Of a stretch of DNA of 64,000 nucleotides, positions 10,881-21,692 are shown piece after piece. Made by a program: the position numbers and the translations under genes. Origin of the DNA: Pisolithus tinctorius. Taxonomy: Eukaryota > Basidiomycota > Agaricomycetes > Boletales > Pisolithaceae. How positions within the stretch are numbered: the first letter of the stretch is position 1; each line of letters begins with the position of its first letter. The notes beneath the pieces were generated by a model. It did no database searches. It was given only the letters and a program-made list of their open reading frames with translations, and was not told the DNA's origin. The stretch lies in the NCBI GenBank assembly GCA_024663395.1, contig JANFAH010000029.1:1-64000 (forward strand), read 5' to 3'.

Positions 10881-12625
10881 TGAGTGGATTGGAGGAGATA
10901 CTGATTTTCAACAGAATGTGTGTAAAATTGTAAAAAAGAGGATATAATGAATACTAATGTGGTTGTGGTATTGGGTGGATAGCATGTGAGTGGATCAGGT
11001 GCTGGAGGCTCTGGAAGCATTCTGACCATGTTCACTCCCACCCTTTTGGACTTGCATTCATAGGAAGTGAGTGGAGCCATGGCAGGTGGTGGAAGCATTC
11101 TGACCATGTTCACTCCCACCCTTTTGGACTTGCATTCATAGGGAGTGAGTGGAGCCATGGCAGGTGGTGGAAGCATTCTGACCATGTTCACTCCCACCCT
11201 TTTGGACTTGCATTCATAGCAAGTGAGTGGAGCCATGGCAGGTGGTGGAAGCATTCTGACCATGTTTACTCCCACCCTTTTGGACTTGCATTCATAGTTG
11301 GTGAGTGGAGCCATGGCAGGTGGTGGAAGCATTCTGACCATGTTCACTCCCACCCTTTTGTACTTGCATTCATAGGAAGTGAGTGGAGCCATGGCAGGTG
11401 GTGGAAGCATTCTGACCATGTTCACTCCCACCCTTTTGGACTTCCATTCATAGTTGGTGAGTGGAGCCATGGCAGGTGGTGGAAGCATTCTGACCATGTT
11501 CACTCCCACCCTTTTGGACTTGCATTCATAGGGAGTGAGTGGAGCCATGGCAGGTGGTGGAAGCATTCTGACCATGTTCACTCCCACCCTTTTGGACTTG
11601 CATTCATAGTTGGTGAGTGGAGCCATGGCAGGTGGTGGAAGCATTCTGACCATGTTCACTCCCACCCTTTTGGACTTGCATTCATAGGGAGTGAGTGGAG
11701 CCATGGCAGGTGGTGGAAGCATTCTGACCATGTTCACTCCCACCCTTTTGGACTTGCATTCATAGTTGGTGAGTGGAGCCATGGCAGGTGGTGGAAGCAT
11801 TCTGACCATGTTTACTCCCACCCTTTTGGACTTGCATTCATAGCAAGTGAGTGGAGCCATGGCAGGTGGTGGAAGCATTCTGACCATGTTCACTCCCACC
11901 CTTTTGGACTTGCATTCATAGGAAGTGAGTGGAGCCATGGCAGGTGGTGGAAGCATTCTGACCATGTTCACTCCCACCCTTTTGGACTTGCATTCATAGC
12001 GAGTGAGTGGAGCCATGGCAGGTGGTGGAAGCATTCTGACCATGTTCACTCCCACCCTTTTGGACTTGCATTCATAGTTGGTGAGTGGAGCCATGGCAGG
12101 TGGTGGAAGCATTCTGACCATGTTTACTCCCACCCTTTTGGACTTGCATTCATAGCAAGTGAGTGGAGCCATGGCAGGTGGTGGAAGCATTCTGACCATG
12201 TTCACTCCCACCCTTTTGGACTTGCATTCATAGAAAGTGAGTGGAGCCATGGCAGGTGGTGAAAGCATTCTGACCATGTTCACTCCCACCCTTTTGGACT
12301 TGCATTCATAGTTTGTGAGTGGAGCCATGGCAGGTGGTGGAAGCATTCTGACCATGTTCACTCCCACCCTTTTGGACTTCCATTCATAGTTGGTGAGTGG
12401 AGCCATGGAAGGTGGTGGAAGCATTCTGACCATGTTCACTCCCACTCTCTTGGACTTGCATTCATAGAGAGTGAGTGGAGCCATGGCAGGTGGTGGAAGC
12501 ATTCTGACCATGTTCACTCCCACCCTTTTGGACTTGCATTCATAGCAAGTGAGTGGAGCCATGGCAGGTGGTGGAAGCATTCTGACCATGGTCCCTGGTT
12601 TCTGAAAATGTTGTCCATATTGCAT
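10844..12625 (-). CDS. speculative repeat protein read across the minisatellite
   Basis: The minus strand has a 593-codon open frame made of 26-residue repeats. The variable triplet falls on one residue (Ser, Pro, Cys, Asn, Arg, Phe or Leu) plus the silent third base of the preceding Thr codon. Every unit also has a dibasic KSKR site, which recalls fungal Kex2-processed repeat precursors. Against a real gene: there is no signal peptide in this exon (a stop lies a few codons upstream of the Met), one plus-strand frame is also open through the array, and one open frame in a 78-bp repeat is likely by chance. I keep it as a hypothesis only. Confidence 0.2.
   Translation of the reverse strand: MQYGQHFQKPGTMVRMLPPPAMAPLTCYECKSKRVGVNMVRMLPPPAMAPLTLYECKSKRVGVNMVRMLPPPSMAPLTNYEWKSKRVGVNMVRMLPPPAMAPLTNYECKSKRVGVNMVRMLSPPAMAPLTFYECKSKRVGVNMVRMLPPPAMAPLTCYECKSKRVGVNMVRMLPPPAMAPLTNYECKSKRVGVNMVRMLPPPAMAPLTRYECKSKRVGVNMVRMLPPPAMAPLTSYECKSKRVGVNMVRMLPPPAMAPLTCYECKSKRVGVNMVRMLPPPAMAPLTNYECKSKRVGVNMVRMLPPPAMAPLTPYECKSKRVGVNMVRMLPPPAMAPLTNYECKSKRVGVNMVRMLPPPAMAPLTPYECKSKRVGVNMVRMLPPPAMAPLTNYEWKSKRVGVNMVRMLPPPAMAPLTSYECKYKRVGVNMVRMLPPPAMAPLTNYECKSKRVGVNMVRMLPPPAMAPLTCYECKSKRVGVNMVRMLPPPAMAPLTPYECKSKRVGVNMVRMLPPPAMAPLTSYECKSKRVGVNMVRMLPEPPAPDPLTCYPPNTTTTLVFIISSFLQFYTHSVENQYLLQSTHYLLTYGNHVER
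11008..12591. repeat. 78-bp minisatellite, 20 units, with one hypervariable triplet per unit
   Basis: Twenty full 78-bp units plus a degenerate edge unit lie head to tail. On the plus strand each unit contains a fixed core ending TTCATAG, then a variable triplet, then GTGAGTGGAGCCATGG. In order the triplets are GAA, GGA, CAA, TTG, GAA, TTG, GGA, TTG, GGA, TTG, CAA, GAA, CGA, TTG, CAA, AAA, TTT, TTG, AGA, CAA. Elsewhere I see only about ten scattered substitutions over the whole array. The unit length is a multiple of three, so frames stay in phase. CpG is almost absent apart from one CGA slot. Confidence 0.95.
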
Positions 12626-12629
12626 AAAT

Positions 12630-13135
12630 AGATGGTGAGCTCAATTGATGTATCCAGTCCACATTCATATTTTACATTATTTCAGGATGTAGGTCAACAT
12701 TTCTATGGCATTTCAATTTGACCCTTATATTCTACTTGCATCTATCAGCATATTAGTCATAATCTTTCAGGATTCTTTCCTATGCTAATATATGCTGTAG
12801 AATGTGTGCATTTATTTTTCTCTCAATTTGTATGATGATCACTGATAAAGTTTATAGTTGGTTTGTGGCCCTTTTTCTCATTGATGTTACCTGATATGCT
12901 CCCATCACATATTGCTAAGGTGGTCTGTTTTATTTTCTTTCTTTTTGCCATCAACAGATCACCTGACTTGACAGCATTATAGCCTACTATCACTGATTAC
13001 TCTTCTTCTCTCCAAATGCCTACTTTGCCCATCTCCCAAAAACCTTCAATGCAATATGTTGCAACATATGGCATTGGTAATTGCTCTCTTGTCATCATTT
13101 GACATCCATAACTCCCAATTGCAGGTGCTATACTT
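12630..13135. other. AT-rich stretch without a supported gene
   Basis: CpG-free, AT-rich sequence between the minisatellite and a coding-like fragment. I recognise nothing in it. Confidence 0.5.
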
Positions 13136-13340
13136 GTGTTTGAATATTTGTACTTCTTGTTGCAGGCCAAGAAAGTGAATGGTGATTTTCAGGCAAACCT
13201 TGAACAGGCTGTCACAAGATATCAAACATCAGGTGTCCAAGCTACTGTTGCCAAACTTATCACAGCAGCATTTCAGCATCATGGTGAAGATGTTGAAGTT
13301 TTAACCCCCATCCTTGTGGGTATTGCAAAGGAAAATCAGA
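13136..13340 (+). pseudogene. coding-like fragment of unknown origin
   Basis: A forward frame gives a helical, coding-like stretch (KVNGDFQANLEQAVTRYQTSG ... VAKLITAAFQHHGEDVEV). The text is non-repetitive and fits a protein exon starting after an AG near 13166. It may be a distal exon of the GTPase-family gene pushed away by the minisatellite, or another decayed gene; I cannot decide. Downstream frames are interrupted. Confidence 0.3.
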
Positions 13341-13899
13341 TGTGTCAGATACTATTCCCTCAATACCAATCAACCTCTTTCTTACCTCTATTTGGATTAG
13401 CAAAGATGACATAGGTGGGGATCTTTTTCAAGTGGTTACTGGGCCTGCTGTGAGTCCCTCCACTTTTCATTGGTGTGACATGAAAAATGAAGATATTATT
13501 TTCAGGCCACCAATGCTGATCCTTTGGAATCCTTCACTGTGGGGGGAGCTTGCAAAATCTGCAGTTGTCTCTGCCCTTTTAATTGGATGTGCCACCAATT
13601 TTCATGTTGACAATCCCCACATTTGCCACACCAGTAAATATGGGGAAGATGCAATCATTCTGTATAGATTGAATCAATATATATACTTGCCATGCCACTC
13701 AGCTATCCAGAGTCAAACTTTGCCTATGTTCTATGCCATTCTATTTTGTCTTTATGACTCATGTCAAAGTGCAATTCAAACCCTGTAGAAGTGACTCAGC
13801 AGCTATAATGAACATTTCTCATCTAACCATCCCTCTGCTGACCCAACCATTTTCTCCCCATTGTGACAGCTGCCCTCTCACTTAATGCCCTACTTCCTA

Positions 13900-14560
13900 G
13901 TAAATTGGCAAACCACTGAGCAATACATGCATATAATAACCTACATAATCAGTTCCTGCCAGATGTTGGTCCTGCATGTGTGTCAAGTCTGGTTTGTGTC
14001 CACTGGCAAGTCCTGTCGCAGGGCCAGCTGGGAGGGGGCAGATGTGGGCAGGGGTTATAGGTATGGACTGTCTCTACTTAGCAACTGTGAATACAGTACT
14101 ATTCCCACTGGCCTGGGGCTTGAGGCTGGGCTGAGAAAGACACTAGAAACAAGACATAGAACATGACAGGACTAGGCCAGTTGATCAATTGGTTGGTTAC
14201 TGGGTGAGTTTCCTCACAAATTATAACTTCTAGTCTTAGACCTGTGCTCACCCATAGCTGGACCACAAACTCAAACATAGCAAGCAACTATCATAGGAAA
14301 TGGCATCAAAGTCCAACAACAGCCCGCTGTCATTTCATACATGAATACAAAGGCTATACAGCTTACAAGCATCAATTGTCACCAAAGCTGCAGCTCATCC
14401 AACTTGCTAACCAGGCATTATATGAAAACTTGGCAATATGACAAGAAATCTCCTGTGGGGAATATAACAACAGGATGTGTTAGGGAGTACTAATTTGATA
14501 GCTTAGTAGCTGGTGATTATGGCCCTGGGAAAAGAAGGAATGGCTGTCTTCCTTGGATGC
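13900..14560. repeat. diverged dispersed repeat, copy 1
   Basis: The text around 14080-14170 (acttagcaactgtgaatac and following) resembles 17200-17290 (acttagcgactgtaggcac and following). Both contain an ACAGTACTATTCCC or CAGCACTATTCCC motif and then a gagaaagac/gagagatag region. The two copies flank the duplicated block at 14.6-16.7 kb in direct orientation, so they could be old LTRs, but I could not define ends. Confidence 0.35.
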
Positions 14561-14625
14561 ATGGGTTTGGTTAGGGACAAAATAACTGCCTGTGTCTCAG
14601 TGCCAAATGAGAGTACAATGTAAGG

Positions 14626-16700
14626 AAAGTCCAAGTAGCTGTATAATATGAGCTAGATGGCTTAGATAGTAACAATAAAATGAAAGGAACAAATTGCTCA
14701 TCCCGATCCCAAGGGATTCTGGACTGCTGATACTAGAAGGTGGGACTCTGTGATTTGTAGTGGTAGTGTTTCATGGCATGCATGGCATTTTCCATGGTGT
14801 TGTACTGGTGATGAGAGTGGTGTGAGCAGTATATGTAGTTCATGTGCAGCAGTTTTCAAGGTGTGCAGTGTAGACAAAGTGAAAAGAAAACTCATAGTGA
14901 CCTTCCAAGTGCCAAAAGGTATCATTCTGTACCTAGGTACAGGGCTTTATAGTCCAGGCAAACCTGGAACCTAAGTAGGACAAAGTACAAGTAAAAGAAA
15001 GTTGCATGACAGTGCATGCACACAGGACAGGCTGCAATAGGGGCCAAGGGTATACTACTAGCATAAAGGGAACAGAGACTGTGGTAAAGGAAAAGAGTCC
15101 AAAGGAAAGGAAGTGACCAGAACACAGCAGCTGCAGGTATAGCAGTGTATGAGAGGGAGTGAGGACATGAGAAGGTAGCAAGGAAGGCAGGAAGGTAGCA
15201 CATGAATGGAAGTGGGTGTGAGTGGTCTGGGGACATAATGGTAGTTGTGGAACAGTCACTGATAGGGGCTTATGTGTCTAGGGAATGCAGATTCCTTACA
15301 CCTGCAAGGGACTTAGATGCTGACCATCCCTGGTCAGCTATGTGGTGTGGAGGATGTAAACAATGATGCTGCATGGTAGTGGAGAAGGTGTGGTGCTGAG
15401 GGTTCAAGAACACCAGTGAATGCAGTGTAGAAGTGAAGGAAGTGTGCTGCCAAGGAACCCAAGAACACTGTTGAATGCTGTGTAGAAGCATCCAGACCAA
15501 TGACATAGGTGCCTCATGGCCATTAAGTATATATTTGTTAGTGTGTGGCTCAAACCTTCACATCTAGCAGACATAGTACAAGTGTAAGAGGAGTTGATGG
15601 GGGGGGGGGGGAAGTTATTCACATGGCTACCACTGACCTGCCTGGTTGAAGTGGAGAAGGCCATGCTGAGGGAGCAGTTTGTTACTGCTTCTACAGTTTT
15701 GGTCACTGTGGCTAGGTGCCTCCTGGATGACAAGGAGGAACTGTGGGAGGAAAAGGTGTTGTGGATGCACTGGTGGGAGAAGAGAACAGTAAGCACATGC
15801 CTCACTTCTGTGGGTCACATCATTGACCATGGCCAGGGTGAGGGCTTTCCCATTGTTGAACATGGTCAGGCACTGGGGGTCAACATGAGGATCAATGCAG
15901 TGGATGGGCCAATCTTGGCAGAGGCTGATGAGGCCTATAAGAGGTGGGCCACAGAGGAGGTTGCCATGGAAGTGCATGGAGGGGTTGACAAGGATGTGCA
16001 AATGGGAGAGGAGGCCATGCAGGAGGTTGGCAAGCAGGGAGTGAGCACAGAGGTGCCAGCTGCAACAGGGAAGATGCCACATGTGGAGGTGTCCCAACCT
16101 GTACAAAAGGTAAGTAAGTTCTTCATGCAGTGTGGCAGAGGCTAACACTTTGGCCCTTAGTGGTCTTGGCAGATTGTCATGGAGAGCAAGGATGAGGCTG
16201 AGACACCCAAGGTCATGGTTCTGCTGGGGTCCATCCTTCACAAGGAGCCTTGTATGAGGTGTGTGGTAAAGAAGACCTCATGTATCAGACCTGCAAGGCA
16301 GACATGCCACAGATGCACATGCATCAAGCAGGGCTGTGAGAAGTCCACAAAGGCTGGAAGGAAGGCATAGGTGGGTGCTTTGGTTGGTAAGTACTGCAGT
16401 TGTCTCAGCAGGTCTGGGGGCAACAGCTTGTAGTGCAGACCTCAAGGGCTCCCAAGGCTGGCTCGTCCAAGAAGGTGGCCAATGATGATGTCAATGTCAA
16501 TGTTGAAGTGGTTGAAAGCCACTCACACATGAAGGGAAAGGCCCCAGTGCATGGTGGGCTCAACAGCAAGCAAGGTCATAGCAGACCTGTTTCAGGCTGA
16601 GGCTGCAGAGTCACAGGCCATATACTGTGCCTTCAAGTTCACATTGACCAGCTTGCTGAGGTGCTGGAGAAAATAGGGGTCAAATAGGAGTGATTGTCCT
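14626..16700 (+). repeat. duplicated block, copy 1 (second copy at 61672-63575)
   Basis: From gtccaagtagctgtataat at 14629 the sequence matches 61676 onward in direct orientation through a long non-coding leader and a gene. Copy 1 has lost nearly all CpG, while copy 2 keeps many. For example, GAGGCGAAGTGCATG in copy 2 corresponds to GTGGCTAGGTGCCTC here. The element type is not clear. It may be a segmental duplication carrying a multi-copy gene, or a retroelement whose ends I could not define. Confidence 0.7.
15594..16610 (+). pseudogene. multi-copy gene with Zn2Cys6-like cysteine cluster
   Basis: Exons read ELWEEKVLWMHWWEKR, then (after an intron starting GTAAGC near 15788) AEADEAYKRWATEEVAMEV. 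After a second intron comes a cysteine cluster at 16179-16370: CMRCVVKKTSC, seven residues, CHRCTCIKQGC. That spacing, C-x2-C-x6-C-x7-C-x2-C-x6-C, fits the fungal Zn(II)2Cys6 binuclear cluster, a DNA-binding fold, and is followed by the basic run KSTKAGRKA. Related uncharacterised proteins are abundant in Agaricomycetes. This copy is CpG-decayed and its first exon starts poorly, so it is probably not functional. The paralogue at 63017 keeps the same exon order. Confidence 0.55.
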
Positions 16701-17873
16701 TAGCTTAGATTCACTATGTTGTCCTATCTGCACCTCAGAGTGCAGCAATATACTGATTGGTATGTGAGGTTGTGATGTGAAATGACATGGAGTGCTTGAC
16801 TACTCTCTGTGGGAAACTGTGCTTGGTTTGGCCATGGTAATGTAGAGTGTGTGGGGTACCACCTGACTTGTCTTCTTTGTGCATCTTTCAACTTCTCTCA
16901 GCATTGAGCCCTTGTAGCATGGTGTTGATGGTAGAATGTGATGGTTCCTTGAAGTGAGAATGACAGGATGTTTTAGTGGGTAACTGGGATGGCCTTTGAG
17001 TATCAAATGTAAGAAGACAGAAGGAGAATTGCAAGGAAAAAAGAACAAAGGGTGCATACTGATTGTATGTTTGAAGAATAAATGCACAGGGTAGTTGTGA
17101 GTATCTGTTAAGTCCAGGTCTTCACCAGTCCAAGGCCAGTCCAGAGTCTGGTTGGGGGTCAGAGGGTAATATGAGGTATCAAGAAGTCTGGACTATTGGA
17201 CTTAGCGACTGTAGGCACAGCACTATTCCCTTGCATGGGCTGTAGTCTGGTTGAGAGATAGTAGACAGAGAACCAGGGAGACCAGGTTAGGATGAGACTA
17301 GATTGATTTCAGACTGAGGCTAGAACAAATTATCCTATGGCTTAAATACTAGAAGTATCCTGAGTGTGACATAGCACTGGAGACCAGTCTGCACTGGTAC
17401 AATGATGATTGGTGAACAGATTGGTAAGTATTGTTACAAAGAGCATTATCAAGCAAGACTATGAACAAAGGAATTACCAGGAACCAGGGCAGGACATGTG
17501 GCTGGGCTGGGTGTTACACCAGCCCAGTATCTAACTGAGGGGACAACTTGACTGGGCACTGCCTTGCAGTGCCTCACGAGCTAACACATTTCTGGGTCAA
17601 AGGGTTAAGGCCAGGACCAGGGCAAGGGTTGGGTGGGACCAGTCGAGACCAGTGTAGAGCTGGTCTAGGGTGGTCTGGACACAGTCATGACAGTATCCCC
17701 CTCTTGGAGCCAAGCCCATGAGGCTCCAATGAGGACAATGCTGAGATCAAAAGTTTTGTGTCTGACCTTGAAAGCCAGTGGACTTAAGACCAGTCCACCC
17801 CAGGTTTGGTTCTTCACTTTCACATGTCTATTCACCAGTCCAGCACACCCTATGATCAAGACCTATTGCCTGA
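16700..17873. other. repeat-derived stretch without a supported gene
   Basis: CpG-poor sequence. 17120-17350 is the second copy of the diverged repeat seen near 14080. The text around 17690 resembles the untranslated or envelope-like part of fungal retrotransposons, but I could not place it in an element. Confidence 0.4.
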
Positions 17874-19679
17874 TGTCACACACCAAAGGTGTTTGGTGAG
17901 GTGGACATGGATATAGCTGATGAATGGAGATGAAGACCATAGCCCTCATGCGAGGAGGGACAGCCAGAAATGTCAGCAGTCATCCCTTGCACAAGAACAG
18001 GTCATCAATGCCAAAGAAAAAGGAGGAAGTGAGTTAAGCACTGGTTAAAATTCTTAAGTGCCTGTGTATGGCATTCCAGTTTTTAACATATCTCCACCAT
18101 TTCTGCAGATGCTGAAGCCATTTCCACACTCGCTTGTAGTGCTCAGCCATGCGATCCTACCTTCCAAAATTGGAGAGGATCTGTGCACTCCACATGTTTC
18201 TACAGCACTCCCTCCAAAAGATGCTCATTTTGCTAATTCTTCTGATATGGCCACCTCCATGTCAATCATTTCACTTGGCCCCTTTGCTAGGGACCATGGC
18301 TATGTATATCTACCAGGAGTTCCTACCAGCTTCTGTCCTGAAGCATCCTGGTACATCCCACCCTTGTCTGCCCCCTCTCAGCCCATCCAACTTGGACAGC
18401 ATGTTCTTTTTGTCAGTATGACCTCTAGGAGGACATTCTTTGGTCACCTCAGGTCTGTCATTCGTTTGGAAAGGTCTTATGTGGTTGTTTCAGTCTCTTC
18501 AGTCCAAGAAGCATATGGATCCTTCCTCCCTGCTCCCTGCAACATCTTCATACCAGTCTTGTCCATCATTCTCCCAAAATTGCAACAACTACAGTATAAT
18601 CTACTGTTCTCCACTCTCCCTGATTGCATCCATGATGAGTATGATGCACATCTTGCCTCCTTGTTGCAAGATACAGCAGGAGATGCTCCCCCTTCATCCT
18701 CTCTTCCAACAGAGCCTCATTCATGAAGTTTTTATTTGCTTCACTGAGAGGATGGTTGGGGGGGGGAAAGTTGTGATCCCCTATGCTCCTGTCACCTCAC
18801 AGACCCCCAAAGCTTGACCCCTGTTGACATCTGACTCACCCTGTCCACTTTTGGATGTCTATATTGGCATCAGATCAGCACTGCCTCTCTGTCATCCCAC
18901 TTTGGCCCAAAGGAGATCTCTTCAAGATGTGACATGCACAGCCTCCCCCTAATGCGATTCCAGTGCTCTTTCCCAGTTCCTGACATTACTTGACTCATAC
19001 TTTGACATTCTGACTGTCTTTGACTCACCTATTGCCAATACTTACCAATCTTTTGACCTTGCTTACTGATTCTTCGCATTCTGGCTTATCCTTACCAATG
19101 CTTACCAATGCTTTCTAAGATGATTACCCATCACTTACATTCCTTACTCATCAGTTACCAATCACTTACCAAGTGTTTTCACCTTGTTTTCCATAGGCAA
19201 CACCCCTGTACTGTATATAAATCACTGTACTTAGATAGCTGAAAGAAGGAAGATGTCAGAGAGCCCCTCTTGCTCGCATTTTATCATCACTCAGTGAATC
19301 ATTCATCAGCTTTGATAGTTGAGACTTTATTAAGGGTCTAACTATCGTCTACTTCGCTTATTATCATCTATTGTCAATCTACTTCACTTCAAGCCCTTCC
19401 TAAGCTCAGTGCAGCCTAGGACATCGAATTAAGTCTCCATCCATCCTTCTGTAGGCTGACAGCAGTCTACCCCATCACATCCTCTCGCATTCCTGCTCCT
19501 TCTTCATCAGGAGCACCCCCAACCCTTAGCACTTGTCTTTGAGTGTTGTAGCTTGCAAAAACCCACCCAAATCAAAGGTTCTACATCTAGGTACTGCATA
19601 GGCACACCACCACTCACTCTTTTTGTCTTTTGTGTTGGTTTTGGTTGGTTTCCACCATTGAACCACACTTTGACTCACA
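17874..19679 (+). repeat. long LTR of Gypsy family (LTR1)
   Basis: Starts TGTCACACACC and ends GACTCACA, as do the LTRs at 26482-28336 and 49813-51616. It is 1,806 bp long and clearly older than the other two by divergence. A TATA box (tatataa) lies at 19214-19220, so U3 is about 1.34 kb. No polypurine tract or internal Gypsy region adjoins it on the left. On the right it abuts the 3' part of Harbinger H2. It may be a solo LTR; I found no matching 5-bp target duplication. Confidence 0.85.
18247..18726 (+). CDS. ORF inside LTR U3, 159 codons (copy in LTR1)
   Basis: The frame from ATG 18247 to TGA 18724-18726 encodes 159 residues with blocks such as SIISL, YVYLPGVPTSFCPEA, VSMTSRRTFFGHLRSV, EAYGSFLPAPC and FIPVLSIIL. 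The homologous frame in LTR2 (26884-27363) has exactly the same length, although LTR1 and LTR2 differ by many substitutions and by indels just outside the frame. In a hand comparison silent and replacement differences are about equally frequent, below the neutral replacement share. The function is unknown. The frame is open upstream to 18058. Confidence 0.55.
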   Translation: MATSMSIISLGPFARDHGYVYLPGVPTSFCPEASWYIPPLSAPSQPIQLGQHVLFVSMTSRRTFFGHLRSVIRLERSYVVVSVSSVQEAYGSFLPAPCNIFIPVLSIILPKLQQLQYNLLFSTLPDCIHDEYDAHLASLLQDTAGDAPPSSSLPTEPHS

Positions 19680-19979
19680 CTGGATGAAGTGAATATTTTC
19701 CTCAAGCATCAGGAGCCAGCAAAGCAGATTTGGGTGCGGCGTCGGCTGATGAAGTACTGGGATGGGCAGAGATAGGTGTTTGTCTTGTTTTTTTGTACAA
19801 TATACAAATGTACCCCCCCCCTGCATATCCTTTCAAGCCCCCCCCCCCCCCCTTTATACAAATATGTACATAATAAAATGTACATGACTATGACTAGCTT
19901 CCTATTGACAATGGAAGTTATTTTTCTACATGAGTGTGAAACAATTGTAAGAACATATATCTGTACACCATGAAATCTG

Positions 19980-21615
19980 AATATTCAGGCTCAGAGAAGG
20001 CCCCTAATTGTAAGCTGGTGCTGATAGTCAATCCACATCTCCTCTGCAATGTTGTCATGCCTATTATCAGCCCTTCTCCTCTCTGCAGCATCTGCTGGTC
20101 CATCACCAAGGCTTCCAATACCATCATCCTCTCCTATGTCCATGGCAAGTTCAGGGTCAAAGAACTCTTCTGGATCATAGCACTGTATGAAATTGTGGAG
20201 GGCACAGAGAGCAGCAGGTACTTGAGTTTGGGTGTGGATGCTATATTCAGGGGGAATTTGAAGAATCCTCCACCTGCATTTTATAACACTGTCATAACCA
20301 TGTGTTCACACTAAGCCCTTACTCACTCCGCACCCTACTCTGCCAGTCATTCACTCACTCTGCACCAACTCTGCCCAACTTCTGTTGGTTGCAAACCATC
20401 TCTGCTCCGACTGCTGTCAGACTTGTGTTGCTCCCCTACCAGACCGAGCGGTCCGTTCTCTGAGGGGTCATGTGACTACCTTCACAGTCAGGTACTCTGC
20501 AGTGCGCTCACCACATGGTCCAGCGCCTGGACTATTTCCTTTTCTGGATGTTCTGTGTTACCCGTTCATATGTCCTCCATCTACCCTTCATTCGTCATCC
20601 AGGAAATTTTACTTGAAAATTTATGAGTCTCCATATGTCAGTTCCAATTCTGATTACTGTACCTCTGTAGCAGTATAAAAGCATGTACTGTACTCCGCTG
20701 TTCTTCAGTACAAATATCAACTTAGTTCCTACTCCTTCTGCCTCTGACTTCTGCCTGTCGGAGTTACCTCCAACTCTCCATCTATACTCTCCCTCTGAAA
20801 TACAAGGGCTGAGATCGTGCAAGGGGGTAGCACACAAGCTAAACCCAATGCCCTCACTCCGCTCCGCCTCTGTCTCAGTGGACTTTGTTCCTGCCACCAC
20901 TCCACTAGTCGGAGTTCTGTTCCTGTGTGTTGGACTTGCTTCTGGACCCTCCTCTAGGCCTTATATAGTGTCGGAGTTGGTCAGAGTAGGCCCGGACTTG
21001 ACAAACACCAAATATCCATTCAATGGCATTTTTAAGTCCAGCATGGCAAAGGTTGAATAACTCCTCTCAGTTTTGAGGTCTATAAAATAGAAGTTACAGG
21101 TACACTGAGCAGGATGGAATAGCAACTTACCTTAATCCAGCCTGGCACCATTCTTTCAGATGGTAATGAACACCTCGATAAGGAACCAGAAGTGCATCAC
21201 AGGTCCCAAACCCTGCATCTGCAAGAAGGTACTTCCCAGGTGGCATGTGCAAGTCATTCCTGTGTGCATCATGCCACATGGTTGCATCTGCAGTTGACCC
21301 ATCAAAGCCAGTGAGGGCATATGTGAAGAAGTCAAAATCACAGACAAAGAGACAGTTTTGAGATAGGTAGCCCTTCCAGTTCCTCATGTAAGGCTGGTCC
21401 TCAGCAGCAGTGAATGCTTGAATATGAGTGCCATCAACTGCACCAATACAATCCTGGAAAAATTGGAAGCATGGGTCACTAGTAATCATAGTTGATATGG
21501 GAGTGTTGTTGGTGGGGAATTGCACTTGGGATGCATAGAATTGTCCCCCAGAAAAGAAAGCCAACATTGCTTTGAAATATCTAAAAAATTGTGAGAAAAA
21601 TATCAGACAGTCCAA
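19980..21615 (-). pseudogene. Harbinger (DDE_Tnp_4) transposase, C-terminal two thirds
   Basis: Reading leftwards from 21615, the main exon includes FFQDCIGAVDGTHIQAF (first catalytic Asp), the second Asp region (GFDGSTADATMWHD) and LLVPYRGVHYHLKEW. After a short intron, AIEWIFGVIKCRW supplies the catalytic Glu, and the text runs to the acidic tail near 19980. The exon is split by a 714-bp solo LTR at 20290-21003. A TGA in the second exon stands where Arg is expected and is shared with H1. The DDE nuclease would cut and paste Harbinger DNA; this copy is dead. Confidence 0.85.
20290..21003 (+). mobile_element. solo LTR, 714 bp, with 5-bp target duplication
   Basis: Begins TGTCATAACC and ends GACTTGACA (TG...CA ends, TGTCA/TGACA inverted termini). 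It is flanked by AACAC at 20285-20289 and 21004-21008. The intact Harbinger H1 has AACAC once at the same site, which proves insertion. A TATA box tataaaa is at 20674-20680. The LTR is visibly CpG-richer than the Harbinger DNA around it, so it is young. Only one LTR remains, as after LTR-LTR recombination of a full retrotransposon. The strand is inferred from the TATA box. Confidence 0.93.
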
Positions 21616-21692
21616 TGAACTCCCTACCTAGTGATGGTCCCTGGTGAGTGTTGGAACCTCTCAGCAACATGCCAGGATGACAACCCAGTAAC

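Larger units (their letters stand above)
19680..21692 (-). mobile_element. Harbinger element H2, 3' part (inverted relative to its 5' part)
   Basis: This is the 3' half of a Harbinger (PIF-like) element, nearly identical to H1 at 60107-61400 but on the minus strand. It ends at 21692 with the 7-bp sequence CAGTAAC, directly abutting Gypsy sequence CACTCAG. Its 5' half is at 28337-28800 on the plus strand and its 5' tip at 51617-51710. A poly-C tract near 19840 matches the poly-G tract in H1. A solo LTR interrupts it at 20290-21003, and LTR1 truncates its far end at 19679/19680. Confidence 0.9.

Noticed and set aside
11008..12591. CRISPR-like array (regular repeats with short variable parts)
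   Set aside because: The variable part is three bases, the rest is conserved, and the sequence is eukaryotic. No cas-like genes are present.
10844..12625. Confident call of a 593-residue secreted repeat protein
   Set aside because: There is no signal peptide, a stop lies just upstream, and another frame on the plus strand is also open, so openness of a 78-bp unit proves little.
17874..19679. Target-site duplication around LTR1
   Set aside because: Left CCTGA and right CTGGA do not match as a 5-bp repeat.
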